Positions 24,871 to 35,300 of a stretch of 64,000 nucleotides of DNA are shown piece after piece. The translations under genes were made by a program, and so were the position numbers. The first letter of the stretch is position 1; each line of letters starts with the position of its first letter. This stretch comes from Fimbriimonadaceae bacterium (GTDB taxonomy: Bacteria; Armatimonadota; UBA10988), in the NCBI GenBank assembly GCA_020850355.1, contig JADZEX010000086.1, forward strand, positions 20,351 through 84,350, in the 5' to 3' direction. Under the pieces are notes generated by a model. The model was given only the letters and a program-made list of their open reading frames with translations, made no database searches and had not been told where the DNA came from.

Positions 24871-26565
24871 ATGCCACTGCTGGCCTGGTTGGCGGCCACT
24901 GTTCTGGCCTTCGGCCCGCGCTCCGGCCCCGCGCCGGAGACGGTGCATCCGTTCGAGTTCGCGGCGGCCCAGGGGCGGCTCGACACGGGGCTCTGGGTCG
25001 AGCGCGGCGAGAGCATCGAAGTCAAGGCCAGCGGCGCCTGGACGATGTGGGCCGGGCACTACGGCAAGTCGGACGCCAACGGCCACCGCTTCCGCGTCGG
25101 GGTCCACAGTTGGGGCCGTCTGATGGGCCAACTCGGCAGCGGCCAGCCGGTGGCGATCGGCACGCAGCGCCAGTGGCTGGCCTCCGAGAGCGGCCAACTG
25201 GTGCTCTTCCCACACACCGGCGCCTACGGCCTGCGCGGCGGCGACGGCGCGCTCAAGATCGAAGTGATCGGCGGCCGGCCGGTCAGCGAAGTGCTCTCGA
25301 AGCTGGCTGCCGAGGGCACCCAGGTGACCCTGCCGGCGGGCTCCAACGGACTGATCACCGACCTCTATGCGTCACCCGACGAAGTGATCCAGATCGACGC
25401 CTTCGGCTGGTGGACGATGTTCGACGGCGGCCCGCTGTGGACGGCCGACGGAGACATCAACCGGCTGGTCGGCAACAGCATCCCGTGGGGCCGGCTGGTG
25501 GCGCGCTTCGGCGGACCGACGTTCAGTCTCAGCGAGGATTACGCGATTGGGCAGAGCCGCGCCATTCGCAGTGGCTTGGGCGGCATCTTGGCGCTCTTCC
25601 CGCAGACCGCCGAGTTTGCCGGCCATGTCCGCAGCGGCGAGCTGCAGGTGGTGGTCCGCGGCGGGCGCCCGGCCACCGCAGCCGACCGGCTGCGGAGCCT
25701 GCAACAGACCACCGACCGCGAGCGCTCGATCGCCTTCCTGCGGCTGCACAAGCTGCGCCACAGCCTCTCCCTGCCGGCGGCCTGGTGCTCACCGGAGCTG
25801 ATGCGTGCGGCCCAGGCCCACGCCGAATACCTCGCGGCCCGCGGCCAGGAAAGTCATGCCGAGCAGCCCGGTGAGGCCGGCTTCAGCGCCGCCACGCCGG
25901 CGGAGCGAGCCAAGGCCGCCGGCTTCGACGGCAGCGCCGTCACCGAGCTAATCCACGGCTACACCGAAGGGCAGCGCGCCATCGATGGACTGTGGGCGAC
26001 CGTCTACCACCGCATGCCGCTGCTCGACCCGGCGGCGACCGCGATCGGGATCGGCATCGCCGGGGGCAAGGCGCCGGTCTGCGTCGTGCTGAGCGGGGTC
26101 CCGGCGACGCAGCGGCCCGACATCACCAAGGTGCCCGAGCTGGCCACCTACCCGCAGGACCAGCAGGTGCAGATTCCGACCACCTGGAACGGTCTCGAGG
26201 AGCCTTCGGCCCTCGCCGCCGACGCCGCGCGGCCGGTCGGCTACCCAATCTCGGCCACGCTGACCACCACCAACATCCAGAAGGTGCTGGTGGCGCGCCT
26301 GGCCGACCTCGATGGCGTCGAGGTGCCGTGCCACCTGCTGGCGCCCGGCAGCGACCCACAGCAGATGCTCCGCGCCAGCGCCTTCCTGGTGCCACGGGAG
26401 CCGCTGAAGCGGCAGGAGACCTACCAGGTGATGGTCCGCCTGGCCGGCGAGCAGGGCGTCTTCACGAAGCAGTGGCGCTTCACCACCGGCTACGGCAGTA
26501 CGCCGTTGGCTGGCGATGCGCAGCTCGGCAACCCGTCGAACCCGGCGATTGTTCTGGGGCGCTGA
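24871..26565 (+). CDS. Exported protein with two LecA-like domains and a CAP/SCP domain
   Basis: This encodes 564 residues. ATG 24871 lies six bases after GAGG and opens a signal peptide (PLLAWLAATVLAFG). Residues of about 40-130 and 150-255 are two copies of a domain resembling the PA-IL/LecA galactose-binding lectin. Shared features are GESIEVKASGAWTMW versus DEVIQIDAFGWWTMF, and WGRLMGQLG versus WGRLVARFG. Residues of about 270-420 match a CAP/SCP domain (LMRAAQAHAEYLA, ATPAERAKAAGF, AVTELIHGYT, YHRMPLLDP). The C-terminal 130 residues look like an Ig-type domain. A cell-surface or secreted role in binding galactose-bearing glycans is likely. Confidence 0.78.
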   Translation: MPLLAWLAATVLAFGPRSGPAPETVHPFEFAAAQGRLDTGLWVERGESIEVKASGAWTMWAGHYGKSDANGHRFRVGVHSWGRLMGQLGSGQPVAIGTQRQWLASESGQLVLFPHTGAYGLRGGDGALKIEVIGGRPVSEVLSKLAAEGTQVTLPAGSNGLITDLYASPDEVIQIDAFGWWTMFDGGPLWTADGDINRLVGNSIPWGRLVARFGGPTFSLSEDYAIGQSRAIRSGLGGILALFPQTAEFAGHVRSGELQVVVRGGRPATAADRLRSLQQTTDRERSIAFLRLHKLRHSLSLPAAWCSPELMRAAQAHAEYLAARGQESHAEQPGEAGFSAATPAERAKAAGFDGSAVTELIHGYTEGQRAIDGLWATVYHRMPLLDPAATAIGIGIAGGKAPVCVVLSGVPATQRPDITKVPELATYPQDQQVQIPTTWNGLEEPSALAADAARPVGYPISATLTTTNIQKVLVARLADLDGVEVPCHLLAPGSDPQQMLRASAFLVPREPLKRQETYQVMVRLAGEQGVFTKQWRFTTGYGSTPLAGDAQLGNPSNPAIVLGR

Positions 26566-26612
26566 GAGGAACTCCCGCCGACGGCGCCAAGACCACCCGT
26601 CCGGAGCTTCCG

Positions 26613-29396
26613 ATGCGTCGTTGGCCGTGCCTGCTGCTGTTCGCTGCCCTCGCTGCCAGGGCCCAGACCGCGCCGACCCAACCGCCGCTCAGCGCGCTCT
26701 GGGGCCTCACCGGCGAGCTATCACTACGGTCCGGCAGCCAGGTGATCGGCACCGTCGGCGCGGGACTGTTCGAGGCCGGCTGGGCCTACAAGGGTGCCGC
26801 GCCCGACCGCGGCGCCAACCTGCCAGCCCCGCAACGCGGCCTGCGGATCGCCGGCAGCGCCGGCCCGGTCAACATCGCGGCGACCGCCGAACAGGCTGCC
26901 GGGGGACTAACCGCCCGTTACACCTTCACCCCGACGGCCCCGCTGCGGGTCAACAGCGTCCACGTCAGCCTGCGCCTGCCGGGCACCGTCTGGCGCGGCG
27001 GGAGCTTCGGAGCGGCTGGCCGGACGGGCAGCATCCCGCTCGACTTCAAGAATGTGTCGCTGGCCAGCGGGAACTTCCAGACGTTGGAGCTGGCCACGCC
27101 CGGCGGCCTGCGGCTGGCCGTCAAAGCGACCGGCGGCAACAACCTGCTGCTCCAGGACGACCGGCAGTGGGGCGACGGGTTCAGCGTCCGGGCCGAGCAG
27201 TCGGGCGATGCCTTCACCTTCAACCAACCGCTGACCCTCAGCCTGACGATCACGACGGAGCCCGCGATGAGCCTCAAGATCGAGGAGCCGGTGACCCTCG
27301 CCGCCGGCCCCGAGTGGGTGCCGTTCACCGATCCGCTCGACATCGTGCCCGGCTCGGCGCTCGACTTCCGCTCGCTTGGCCTGCAGGACGCCCCGGCCGG
27401 CCGGCACGGCTGGTTGCGTGTCACGCCGGATGGGCATCTGGCGTTTGAGCGACAACCCGACCGGCGGGTCCGGCTGTACGGCGTCAACGTCTGCTTCAGC
27501 GCCAACGTGCCCGACCACGCGCTGGCCGATCGCGTCGCCGACCGGCTCGCCGCGCTGGGCTACAACACGCTGCGGATCCACCACTACGAACGCGACCTGG
27601 TGGCTCAGGGCGCCGCGGATTCGTTGACCTTCAACCCCGACGCCCTGGACCGCTTCGACTACTTCGTGGCAGCGCTCAAGAAGCGCGGGCTTTACCTCAC
27701 CACCGACCTCTATGTCTCGCGCCCGGTGCGGCCCGGCGAGGTCTATGCCGAAGGCGGCGAGGCTGGCGAGTACAAGCTGCAGGTGCTGCTCAACCCGCGG
27801 GCGCGGGAGAACCTCAAGGAGTTCTGCCGGCGGCTGTTCGGGCGGGTCAACCCGTACACCGGGCTGCCGCTGGCCACCGACCCGGCGCTGCCGCTGCTGT
27901 CGTTGATCAACGAGGGCAATGCGCTGAACTACCTGGGTGGCCTGAAGGGCCGGCAGCGGGCCGAGTTCACGGCCGCCTGGAACCAGTGGCTGACGCGCCG
28001 CTACGCCACCCGCGCGGCCCTGGCGGCGGCCTGGGGCTCCGAGCTGGCAGCCGACGAGGACGCCGCGGGCGGGAAGGTCGCCCTGCGCGGCGAGCGGGGC
28101 GCGCGGCAGCGTGACCTGACGCTCTACGTCGCCGAGCTGCACCGCGACCTGCTGGCCGACCTGCGCCGCTTCCTGCGCGACGAGCTGCACTGCCAGGCGT
28201 TGCTGACCGACCTCAACGCCTGGACCGAGCGCTGGCCGCTGATGGACGTGCGGGCCGACATGGACTATGTCGACAACCACAGTTACTGGGACCACCCGGT
28301 GTTCCTGGAGCGCGATTGGAGCCTGCCGTCGAAGGGCTGGAGCGGTGGCGGCAGCGCCGTCGCGGGCGGGGTGCCGCTGCACCTCGACAAGGCCCTCACC
28401 CGGCTGGCCGACAAGCCCTTCGGCTTCAGCGAATTCAACTACAGCGCTCCGAACGCCTTCCGCGGCGAGAGCGGGCCACTCACCGGCGGCTACGGCGCGC
28501 TGCACGGCTGGGACGCGATCTGGCGCTTCGCCTACAGCCACAGCCGCGACAGCATGGCCGAGGCACGGGCCGGCAACTACTTCGACCTGGCGACCGACCC
28601 CAGCACCCTGGCGGCCGACCGCTTCGCGGCGCTGCTCTTCCTGCGCGATGCCAGCCCGGCCCGTAACAGCGTGGTGGTCACCGCCACGCGCGACGAACTG
28701 CGCCAGGGCGGCACGCTCGACATGAACCTCAAACTGAAGTCGCTGGGCCTGATCTGCCGGGTCGCGACGCGCGTGGACGGGCAACCGCAGCCGGGCGAGA
28801 CGACGGTCAAGCTGGGCCAGAACCCGACCGCGGCCGAGGTCTTGCAGCAACTGCGCCAGGCCGGACGGCTGCCGGCCGACCACGCCAGCGACCCGGGCCG
28901 CGGGCTGTGGGTCAGCGACAACGGCGAGTTGCGGCTGGACACCAGCGCGGCCACCTTCAGCTTCGTGACGGCCCGCAGCGTCGGCCTTTTCAGCGCCCGC
29001 GGCGACGCCCCGGCCAGTGCCGGTCCGCTGCGCATCGAGCCGACCGTCGGCCCGGTTGGCGTTTACGCCGCCAGCCTCAGCGCGGCCCCGCTGGCGACCG
29101 CGCCGCGGCTGCTGCTGGCGCACGTGCCGGACGTCCAGAACACCGGCCGCCGCTTCGCCGACACCGCCCGCCTGACGCTGCTGGCCTGGGGCCAGATGCC
29201 CTACCTGGCCCAGGCACTGCGCACGCGGGTCACCCTGGCACTGACCAACCCCGCCGGCCTGCAGCTCTACGCCCTGGCCGGCGATGGCAGCCGGCTGGGT
29301 GAGGTGGCCTGCCAGACCACGACCGGCCTGGCGTTCGACGCGGTCACTCGCTACGGCGAGCGGGCGGTGATCTACTACGAGGTCGTGCGGCCGTAG
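26613..29396 (+). CDS. Large exported clan GH-A glycoside hydrolase
   Basis: This encodes 927 residues with a signal peptide (RRWPCLLLFAALAARAQ) and a GGAG site before ATG 26613. An N-terminal beta domain of about 250 residues is followed by a barrel with VRLYGVNVCFSANVP, NTLRIHHYERD, LPLLSLINEGN (Asn-Glu acid/base, about 434) and FGFSEFNY (nucleophile Glu, about 607). This is the GH5-like clan GH-A arrangement. The C-terminal 250 residues are beta-rich. The substrate is probably an extracellular polysaccharide. Its 3' end overlaps the convergent DapA-like gene by 22 bases, which leaves no room for a separate terminator. Confidence 0.85.
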   Translation: MRRWPCLLLFAALAARAQTAPTQPPLSALWGLTGELSLRSGSQVIGTVGAGLFEAGWAYKGAAPDRGANLPAPQRGLRIAGSAGPVNIAATAEQAAGGLTARYTFTPTAPLRVNSVHVSLRLPGTVWRGGSFGAAGRTGSIPLDFKNVSLASGNFQTLELATPGGLRLAVKATGGNNLLLQDDRQWGDGFSVRAEQSGDAFTFNQPLTLSLTITTEPAMSLKIEEPVTLAAGPEWVPFTDPLDIVPGSALDFRSLGLQDAPAGRHGWLRVTPDGHLAFERQPDRRVRLYGVNVCFSANVPDHALADRVADRLAALGYNTLRIHHYERDLVAQGAADSLTFNPDALDRFDYFVAALKKRGLYLTTDLYVSRPVRPGEVYAEGGEAGEYKLQVLLNPRARENLKEFCRRLFGRVNPYTGLPLATDPALPLLSLINEGNALNYLGGLKGRQRAEFTAAWNQWLTRRYATRAALAAAWGSELAADEDAAGGKVALRGERGARQRDLTLYVAELHRDLLADLRRFLRDELHCQALLTDLNAWTERWPLMDVRADMDYVDNHSYWDHPVFLERDWSLPSKGWSGGGSAVAGGVPLHLDKALTRLADKPFGFSEFNYSAPNAFRGESGPLTGGYGALHGWDAIWRFAYSHSRDSMAEARAGNYFDLATDPSTLAADRFAALLFLRDASPARNSVVVTATRDELRQGGTLDMNLKLKSLGLICRVATRVDGQPQPGETTVKLGQNPTAAEVLQQLRQAGRLPADHASDPGRGLWVSDNGELRLDTSAATFSFVTARSVGLFSARGDAPASAGPLRIEPTVGPVGVYAASLSAAPLATAPRLLLAHVPDVQNTGRRFADTARLTLLAWGQMPYLAQALRTRVTLALTNPAGLQLYALAGDGSRLGEVACQTTTGLAFDAVTRYGERAVIYYEVVRP

Positions 29397-30288
29397 CGGG
29401 GGCGCAGCCCACTGGCGCGAAGTGCGGCCTCCACGGCGGACTGCTCGGCGGCGGTCAGCGGCGCCTGCGGCGGGCGGACCGCGGCGCAGGTCCAGCGGCC
29501 GAGGCAGACCAGGCCGTGCTTCATCCGGGCGTGCGGGTCGTGGCCGGGCGCGTAGCAGGCGCTGGTCAGGGGGTAGAGCCGGTCGTTGACCCGCCGTGCC
29601 GCGGGCAGGTCACTGCGCCGCACCGCCGCGGCCAGGTCGACTTGCAGGTCGGCTGCCAGGCTGCCCAGGCCGGACAGCACGCCGTCGGCGCCGGTGGCCA
29701 GGTCCGCCAGCAGCCAGCGGCTGTGGGTCGACCAGACCGCGAGGCCGCGGTCCAGCGCTCGCAGGCCGCGCAGGTGACGTTCGAAGGTCGCCGGGTCCCC
29801 ACTGCCCTCTTTGACCGCCACCACCCGCGGCTCGGACGCCAGGGCCAGCAGGGTGGCGGTCTCGTAACGCGTCTGGTAGAGTGCCAGCGGCAGTCGGCTG
29901 GCGGCGGTCACCGCGCGCAGCCGCGCCAAGGCAGCCTCCAGCGCCAGGTGCGCTGGGTCTGGGGGCGGCATCAGCAGCAGCGCCGCGGCGCCGGCCGCCG
30001 TGGCATCAGCCGCCAGCTCACCGACGCTGGTGTCGGCGGTCTCCCGCAGCGCCGCGATCACCGGCAACGCCGCGCCCACTGCGCCCACCGCGGCCGCGAC
30101 AATCTGGCGCCGCTCGTCACGGCTCAGCGCACTGTCCTGCCCGGCCGCGCCATTGACCATCACCGCGCCGACCCCCGCCACCGCCGCCAGGTCGCGCAGG
30201 TGGTTGGCCAACTGCGGCCAGTCGATGGCGCCGGTCACCGTGAAGGGCGTCAGCGCAGCCGGGACGACCGTCTCGCGCGGCAAGACGC

Positions 30289-30292
<4 letters not shown>
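29375..30292 (-). CDS. DapA-family aldolase/lyase
   Basis: This encodes 305 residues. The family barrel is evident: VVPAALTPFTVTGAIDWPQL, VMVNGAAGQDSALSRDER, LALYQTRYETATLL (Tyr) and VVAVKEGSGD with the Schiff-base Lys. DapA relatives include dihydrodipicolinate synthase, N-acetylneuraminate lyase and 2-keto-3-deoxy sugar aldolases. Being last in a sulfatase-containing operon, a sugar-acid aldolase is more likely than lysine synthesis, but this is inference. The start at 30292 overlaps the stop of the upstream sulfatase (ATGA, 30289-30292). Confidence 0.85.
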
Positions 30293-31887
<1,595 letters not shown>

Positions 31888-31897
31888 CCTGACGCTC

Positions 31898-34477
31898 CTA
31901 GCGCGAGCAGCGGTAGATCCCGACGCCGGCCGCCCAGAGCTCGTGGCGGGCCGCGTCGTAGCGCAAGATCAGCGGCTTGACGTACGGCAGGTCGGCGGTG
32001 ATCTCCTGCCAGCTCGCGCCGCCGTCGGTGGTCTCGTAGACGCCGCCCTGGCTGCTGCCATCCCAGGTCACCGTGCTGCACCAGATCCGCTGCGGGTTGT
32101 CCGGATCGAGCGCCAGGCCGATCACCTGGCGGCCGTTGTCGGGAAACTTCGAGACCTGCTTCCAGGTGGTGCCGTGGTCGCTGCTGCGCCAGAGGTTGCG
32201 GCCGGGACAGTAGACCGTGCCGTCGGCGGCGATCGCGAGGTTGAAGACCCAGCTCTCGCTCTTGAAGACGTGCTGCCAGGTGGTGCCCCCGTCGGCGCTC
32301 CGCCAGACGCCACCGCCGCTGCCGCTGGCGCCCCAGTAGAGGCGCTGGCTATCGGTCGGGTCGACCAGCAAACCGTAGAACACGCGCCGCCCGCCGGGTT
32401 GTCCAGGCGACCTGGTCCAGGTCCGGCCGCCGTCGGTCGAGCGGAACAGGCCGCCGCCCTCACGGCCGTCCGAAGGGTCGCCATCGATGCCCAGGTAGAG
32501 CGTCTGCGGCTGGCGCGGATCGGCCGCCAGGGCGCGCGGGTAGCCGGTGCCCCACATCGTGTTGGCGGTTGGGTTGGTGGCTGGCAGGCCGGCGGTCGTG
32601 CGTTGCAGCGTCTGGCCGCCGTCGCTGCTGACGATCACCCGGTTGGGCACACTGTCCCAGGGGCTGCAGGTCGCCACGATCTGGTCGCCGGTCGGGCCCG
32701 GGCTGATCGCCAGCCGCCAGTTGTGGCCGCTCAGCTCCCTGTCCCAGCGTGGCGGCCAAAGCGCCCGCCAGGTCGCCCCGCGGTCGGCGCTGACCAGGGT
32801 GCCTTCGTCCATCGCCGCGGCGTAGACCCGGTCACCGCTGAAGCGCAGGTCGTGGACGCAACTGATGTCGGCGCCGCGCACCGACTCATCCCAGCTCCGC
32901 CCGCCGTCGCGGCTGACGCACGGCCGCCAGTTGGCGGCGATCAGCAGCTCCTGCGGGTTCTGCGGGTTGATCGCCAGGTTGCGCGGCGCGCTCAGCTTGG
33001 CGGTCGGCGAGCTTTCGGCCGGCAGCGTCGGGTTGGCTGTGAGATCGGTGCGGATCTGCGACGAGGTGGTCCAAGTGGTACCGCCGTTGGTCGAGGACAG
33101 GAATGCGCCGTCCCAGCCGATCGAGCCAATCAGGCTGACCGCCTGCGGGTCGCGCGGACTGACCGCCACCTCGTTGACGGCACAGTTGGCCGGCAGGGCC
33201 GCCGACAGGTTCTGCCAGGTCTCCCCGCCGTCGACCGAGCGCTGCACCCCGTCTTTGCCAAAGGCGGCGTAGACCACCTGCGGGTCGCTCGGCGCCGGGG
33301 CCACGCTCACGGCGTGGCTCGGTGTCGGCAACGCGGTCCAGCTCTGTCCGCCGTCACGGCTGCGCAGCACCCCGCGGTCGTCGCTGGCGGCGAAGACCAG
33401 CTCTGGCTGGCGCTCCGCCACGGCGATGGCGTGGATCGGCCCGCCCTGTGCCGCGCCGACCCGCACGTTGCCGTAGGTCGCCACCGCTGGCGCCTTGGCA
33501 AACTCCCGCACCGGCTGCGGGCCGGCCGCGGTCTGGTAGTAGAACCGCGTGAACCGACCGACCGGCGCTTCGTTCATCAACGGGCCGACACAAACGAAGT
33601 CGAGGCGGTTGAGCTGGCTCCAGTCCGGGCCGCGATAGGCCGTCACCGCCTCGGGATGCTGCTTGGCATACTCCGGGTCGAGGCCGAAGTCGGCGGCGGT
33701 CAGGACCACTTCGCTCCATGTCTTGGTGCCAAACAGCTCGCGCAGATTGCGGCTGCGGTAGGCCGCGCCGGTGCTGGCCTTGAGCGTCAGGAAGCAGTCG
33801 CGGGGCAGCAGGCCGTCGCCGCGGAAGGTCAGCCCGAAGCCCTGCACGGCGTCGTTGGTCAGACCGGCCGGGGGCGTGAAGGGGATCCAGTAGCCGCCGT
33901 GCCAGTCCCCGGTGACCTTGCCGAACTGCACCCGCAGCGTGCCCGCCGGGTCGCCCTCGGTCGCTGGCTGATAGCTGAGCTGCCAGCTCTCCCCGCCGTC
34001 GTTGCTGCGGTAGACCCGACCGGCCGGGCTGGCCGCCCAGACGACGTTGCCGCGTTGCGGGTCGACCGCCACGCAGCGCACGCTCTTGCCCTTCTCACCG
34101 GTCAGCCGCAGCTCCCGCGGTCCGGTCTGCGGCAGCAGCCGCCACTGCGCCCCGCCGTCGGTGCTCTTGCAGAGCCCACCAGCGGTCGCGGCGTAGACGG
34201 TCTCTGGCGCGGTGCGGTCGCAGGCCAAGCTGAATACGCCGTAGTCGGCCAGGCCGCGGTTGATCATCTTCCAGGAGCGCCCGCCGTCGGTGCTCTTGTA
34301 GACCCCGGCGACATCGCCACCGAGGTAGACCGTGCCGGCCTGCGTCGGGTGGAACGCCGCTGCGTAGTAGAACCCGCCGCCGCCCCAGCCGGCCCACTGC
34401 CAGGTCGGTGGCTCGGCCGCTTGGGCGGTGCCGGCGAGCAGGACGGCCAGCAAGCACGGCACGGATCGGTTGGTCAC
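31898..34477 (-). CDS. Exported Asp-box (BNR) propeller protein, GH74/VPS10-like
   Basis: This encodes 859 residues from GTG 34477, eight bases after AGGAG, with a signal peptide (VPCLLAVLLAGTAQA). About 13 Asp-box units of the form S-x-D-G-G-x-x-W are spread along the chain (GVYKSTDGGRSW, GLFRSTDGGRTW, GVWRSADGGTTW and others), giving two seven-bladed propellers. Between the first and second sets, about residues 165-300, is a non-propeller beta-sandwich-like insertion (VTGDWHGGYWIPF, LRELFGTKTWSEVVL). The fold is that of GH74 xyloglucanases and sortilin-type proteins. Whether it cleaves glycans is uncertain. Confidence 0.82.
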   Translation of the reverse strand: MTNRSVPCLLAVLLAGTAQAAEPPTWQWAGWGGGGFYYAAAFHPTQAGTVYLGGDVAGVYKSTDGGRSWKMINRGLADYGVFSLACDRTAPETVYAATAGGLCKSTDGGAQWRLLPQTGPRELRLTGEKGKSVRCVAVDPQRGNVVWAASPAGRVYRSNDGGESWQLSYQPATEGDPAGTLRVQFGKVTGDWHGGYWIPFTPPAGLTNDAVQGFGLTFRGDGLLPRDCFLTLKASTGAAYRSRNLRELFGTKTWSEVVLTAADFGLDPEYAKQHPEAVTAYRGPDWSQLNRLDFVCVGPLMNEAPVGRFTRFYYQTAAGPQPVREFAKAPAVATYGNVRVGAAQGGPIHAIAVAERQPELVFAASDDRGVLRSRDGGQSWTALPTPSHAVSVAPAPSDPQVVYAAFGKDGVQRSVDGGETWQNLSAALPANCAVNEVAVSPRDPQAVSLIGSIGWDGAFLSSTNGGTTWTTSSQIRTDLTANPTLPAESSPTAKLSAPRNLAINPQNPQELLIAANWRPCVSRDGGRSWDESVRGADISCVHDLRFSGDRVYAAAMDEGTLVSADRGATWRALWPPRWDRELSGHNWRLAISPGPTGDQIVATCSPWDSVPNRVIVSSDGGQTLQRTTAGLPATNPTANTMWGTGYPRALAADPRQPQTLYLGIDGDPSDGREGGGLFRSTDGGRTWTRSPGQPGGRRVFYGLLVDPTDSQRLYWGASGSGGGVWRSADGGTTWQHVFKSESWVFNLAIAADGTVYCPGRNLWRSSDHGTTWKQVSKFPDNGRQVIGLALDPDNPQRIWCSTVTWDGSSQGGVYETTDGGASWQEITADLPYVKPLILRYDAARHELWAAGVGIYRCSR

Positions 34478-34529
34478 GGGTGGCTCCTCTGGCCCCCATT
34501 CCGCACGCGGCGCGGCACTCCTGCGCGCG

Positions 34530-35300
34530 TCAGTGCAGCGGCCAGACCGTCAGGTGGTCGTACTCGCAGCGCACCGTGTGCGCCATCTGCCGCAGGCCGA
34601 TCCAGCCGGGGTGGTTCCAGACCGGCCCCCAGGTCTGCCCATCGTCGTCGAAGCCGACGGCAATCACGTCGTCCACCGCCAGCCGGATCAGGCCGCCCCG
34701 CTTGTACAGTCGGACCACCGACCAGGCCTCGGCTGGCGCGGCGGCGATCCGGTCGGGACCGCTGGCCACCAGCTTGAACCCCTTGTTCTTGCGAACGTTG
34801 GCCGAGCCGCGGTCGCCGGCCCAGTCGGAGAGGTGGTAGCCGTTCAGATCCCCGCTGTGGTACTGCTTGAAGAGCCCATCGCGCGGGGCCAGGGCGGGGT
34901 CGAAGACGCTCTCGCCGTGGAGGCCGCGGGTGTTGAAGAAGACGATATTCAGCCCCTGCTGCCGGTTCTGTGGGCGCAGGCTGAACTCCAGCAAGAAGTC
35001 GCCGGGCAGCTCGCGGTCGAGCCAGGCCACCAGGTGGTCGTCCTCGGCGACCGAGGTTGGCCCCTGGTGGGTGCTCTCCAGCACCAGCCGACCGTCGGCG
35101 ATGCTGATCTGCCGGCCGCCCTCCAAGCGCCACTGCGCCAGCTCCGCCGGATCGTCGAAGGTCGTGCGCCAGGCAGGATGCTCCCAGTCGACATCGGTCG
35201 GGGCGAGCCGCGTGCCGACCGCCGGGTGCGGCGGCGGGTCACCTGGGGCAGTCAGCAGCAGCGCGGCCAGCGCAGCGGGGGGCAGCATCAGGAGCCTCAT
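34530..35300 (-). CDS. Exported DUF1961-family protein (lectin/glucanase-like fold)
   Basis: This encodes 256 residues with a signal peptide (RLLMLPPAALAALLLTAPG). NIVFFNTRGLHGESVFD, RDGLFKQYHSGDLNGYHLSDW and the VRLYKRGGLIRLAVDDVIAVGFDDDG segment match DUF1961, a concanavalin-A-like sandwich found with polysaccharide-degrading genes. No catalytic pair can be assigned. The start at 35300 overlaps the upstream sulfatase stop (ATGA, 35297-35300). It probably binds or degrades an extracellular polysaccharide. Confidence 0.85.
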   Translation of the reverse strand: MRLLMLPPAALAALLLTAPGDPPPHPAVGTRLAPTDVDWEHPAWRTTFDDPAELAQWRLEGGRQISIADGRLVLESTHQGPTSVAEDDHLVAWLDRELPGDFLLEFSLRPQNRQQGLNIVFFNTRGLHGESVFDPALAPRDGLFKQYHSGDLNGYHLSDWAGDRGSANVRKNKGFKLVASGPDRIAAAPAEAWSVVRLYKRGGLIRLAVDDVIAVGFDDDGQTWGPVWNHPGWIGLRQMAHTVRCEYDHLTVWPLH

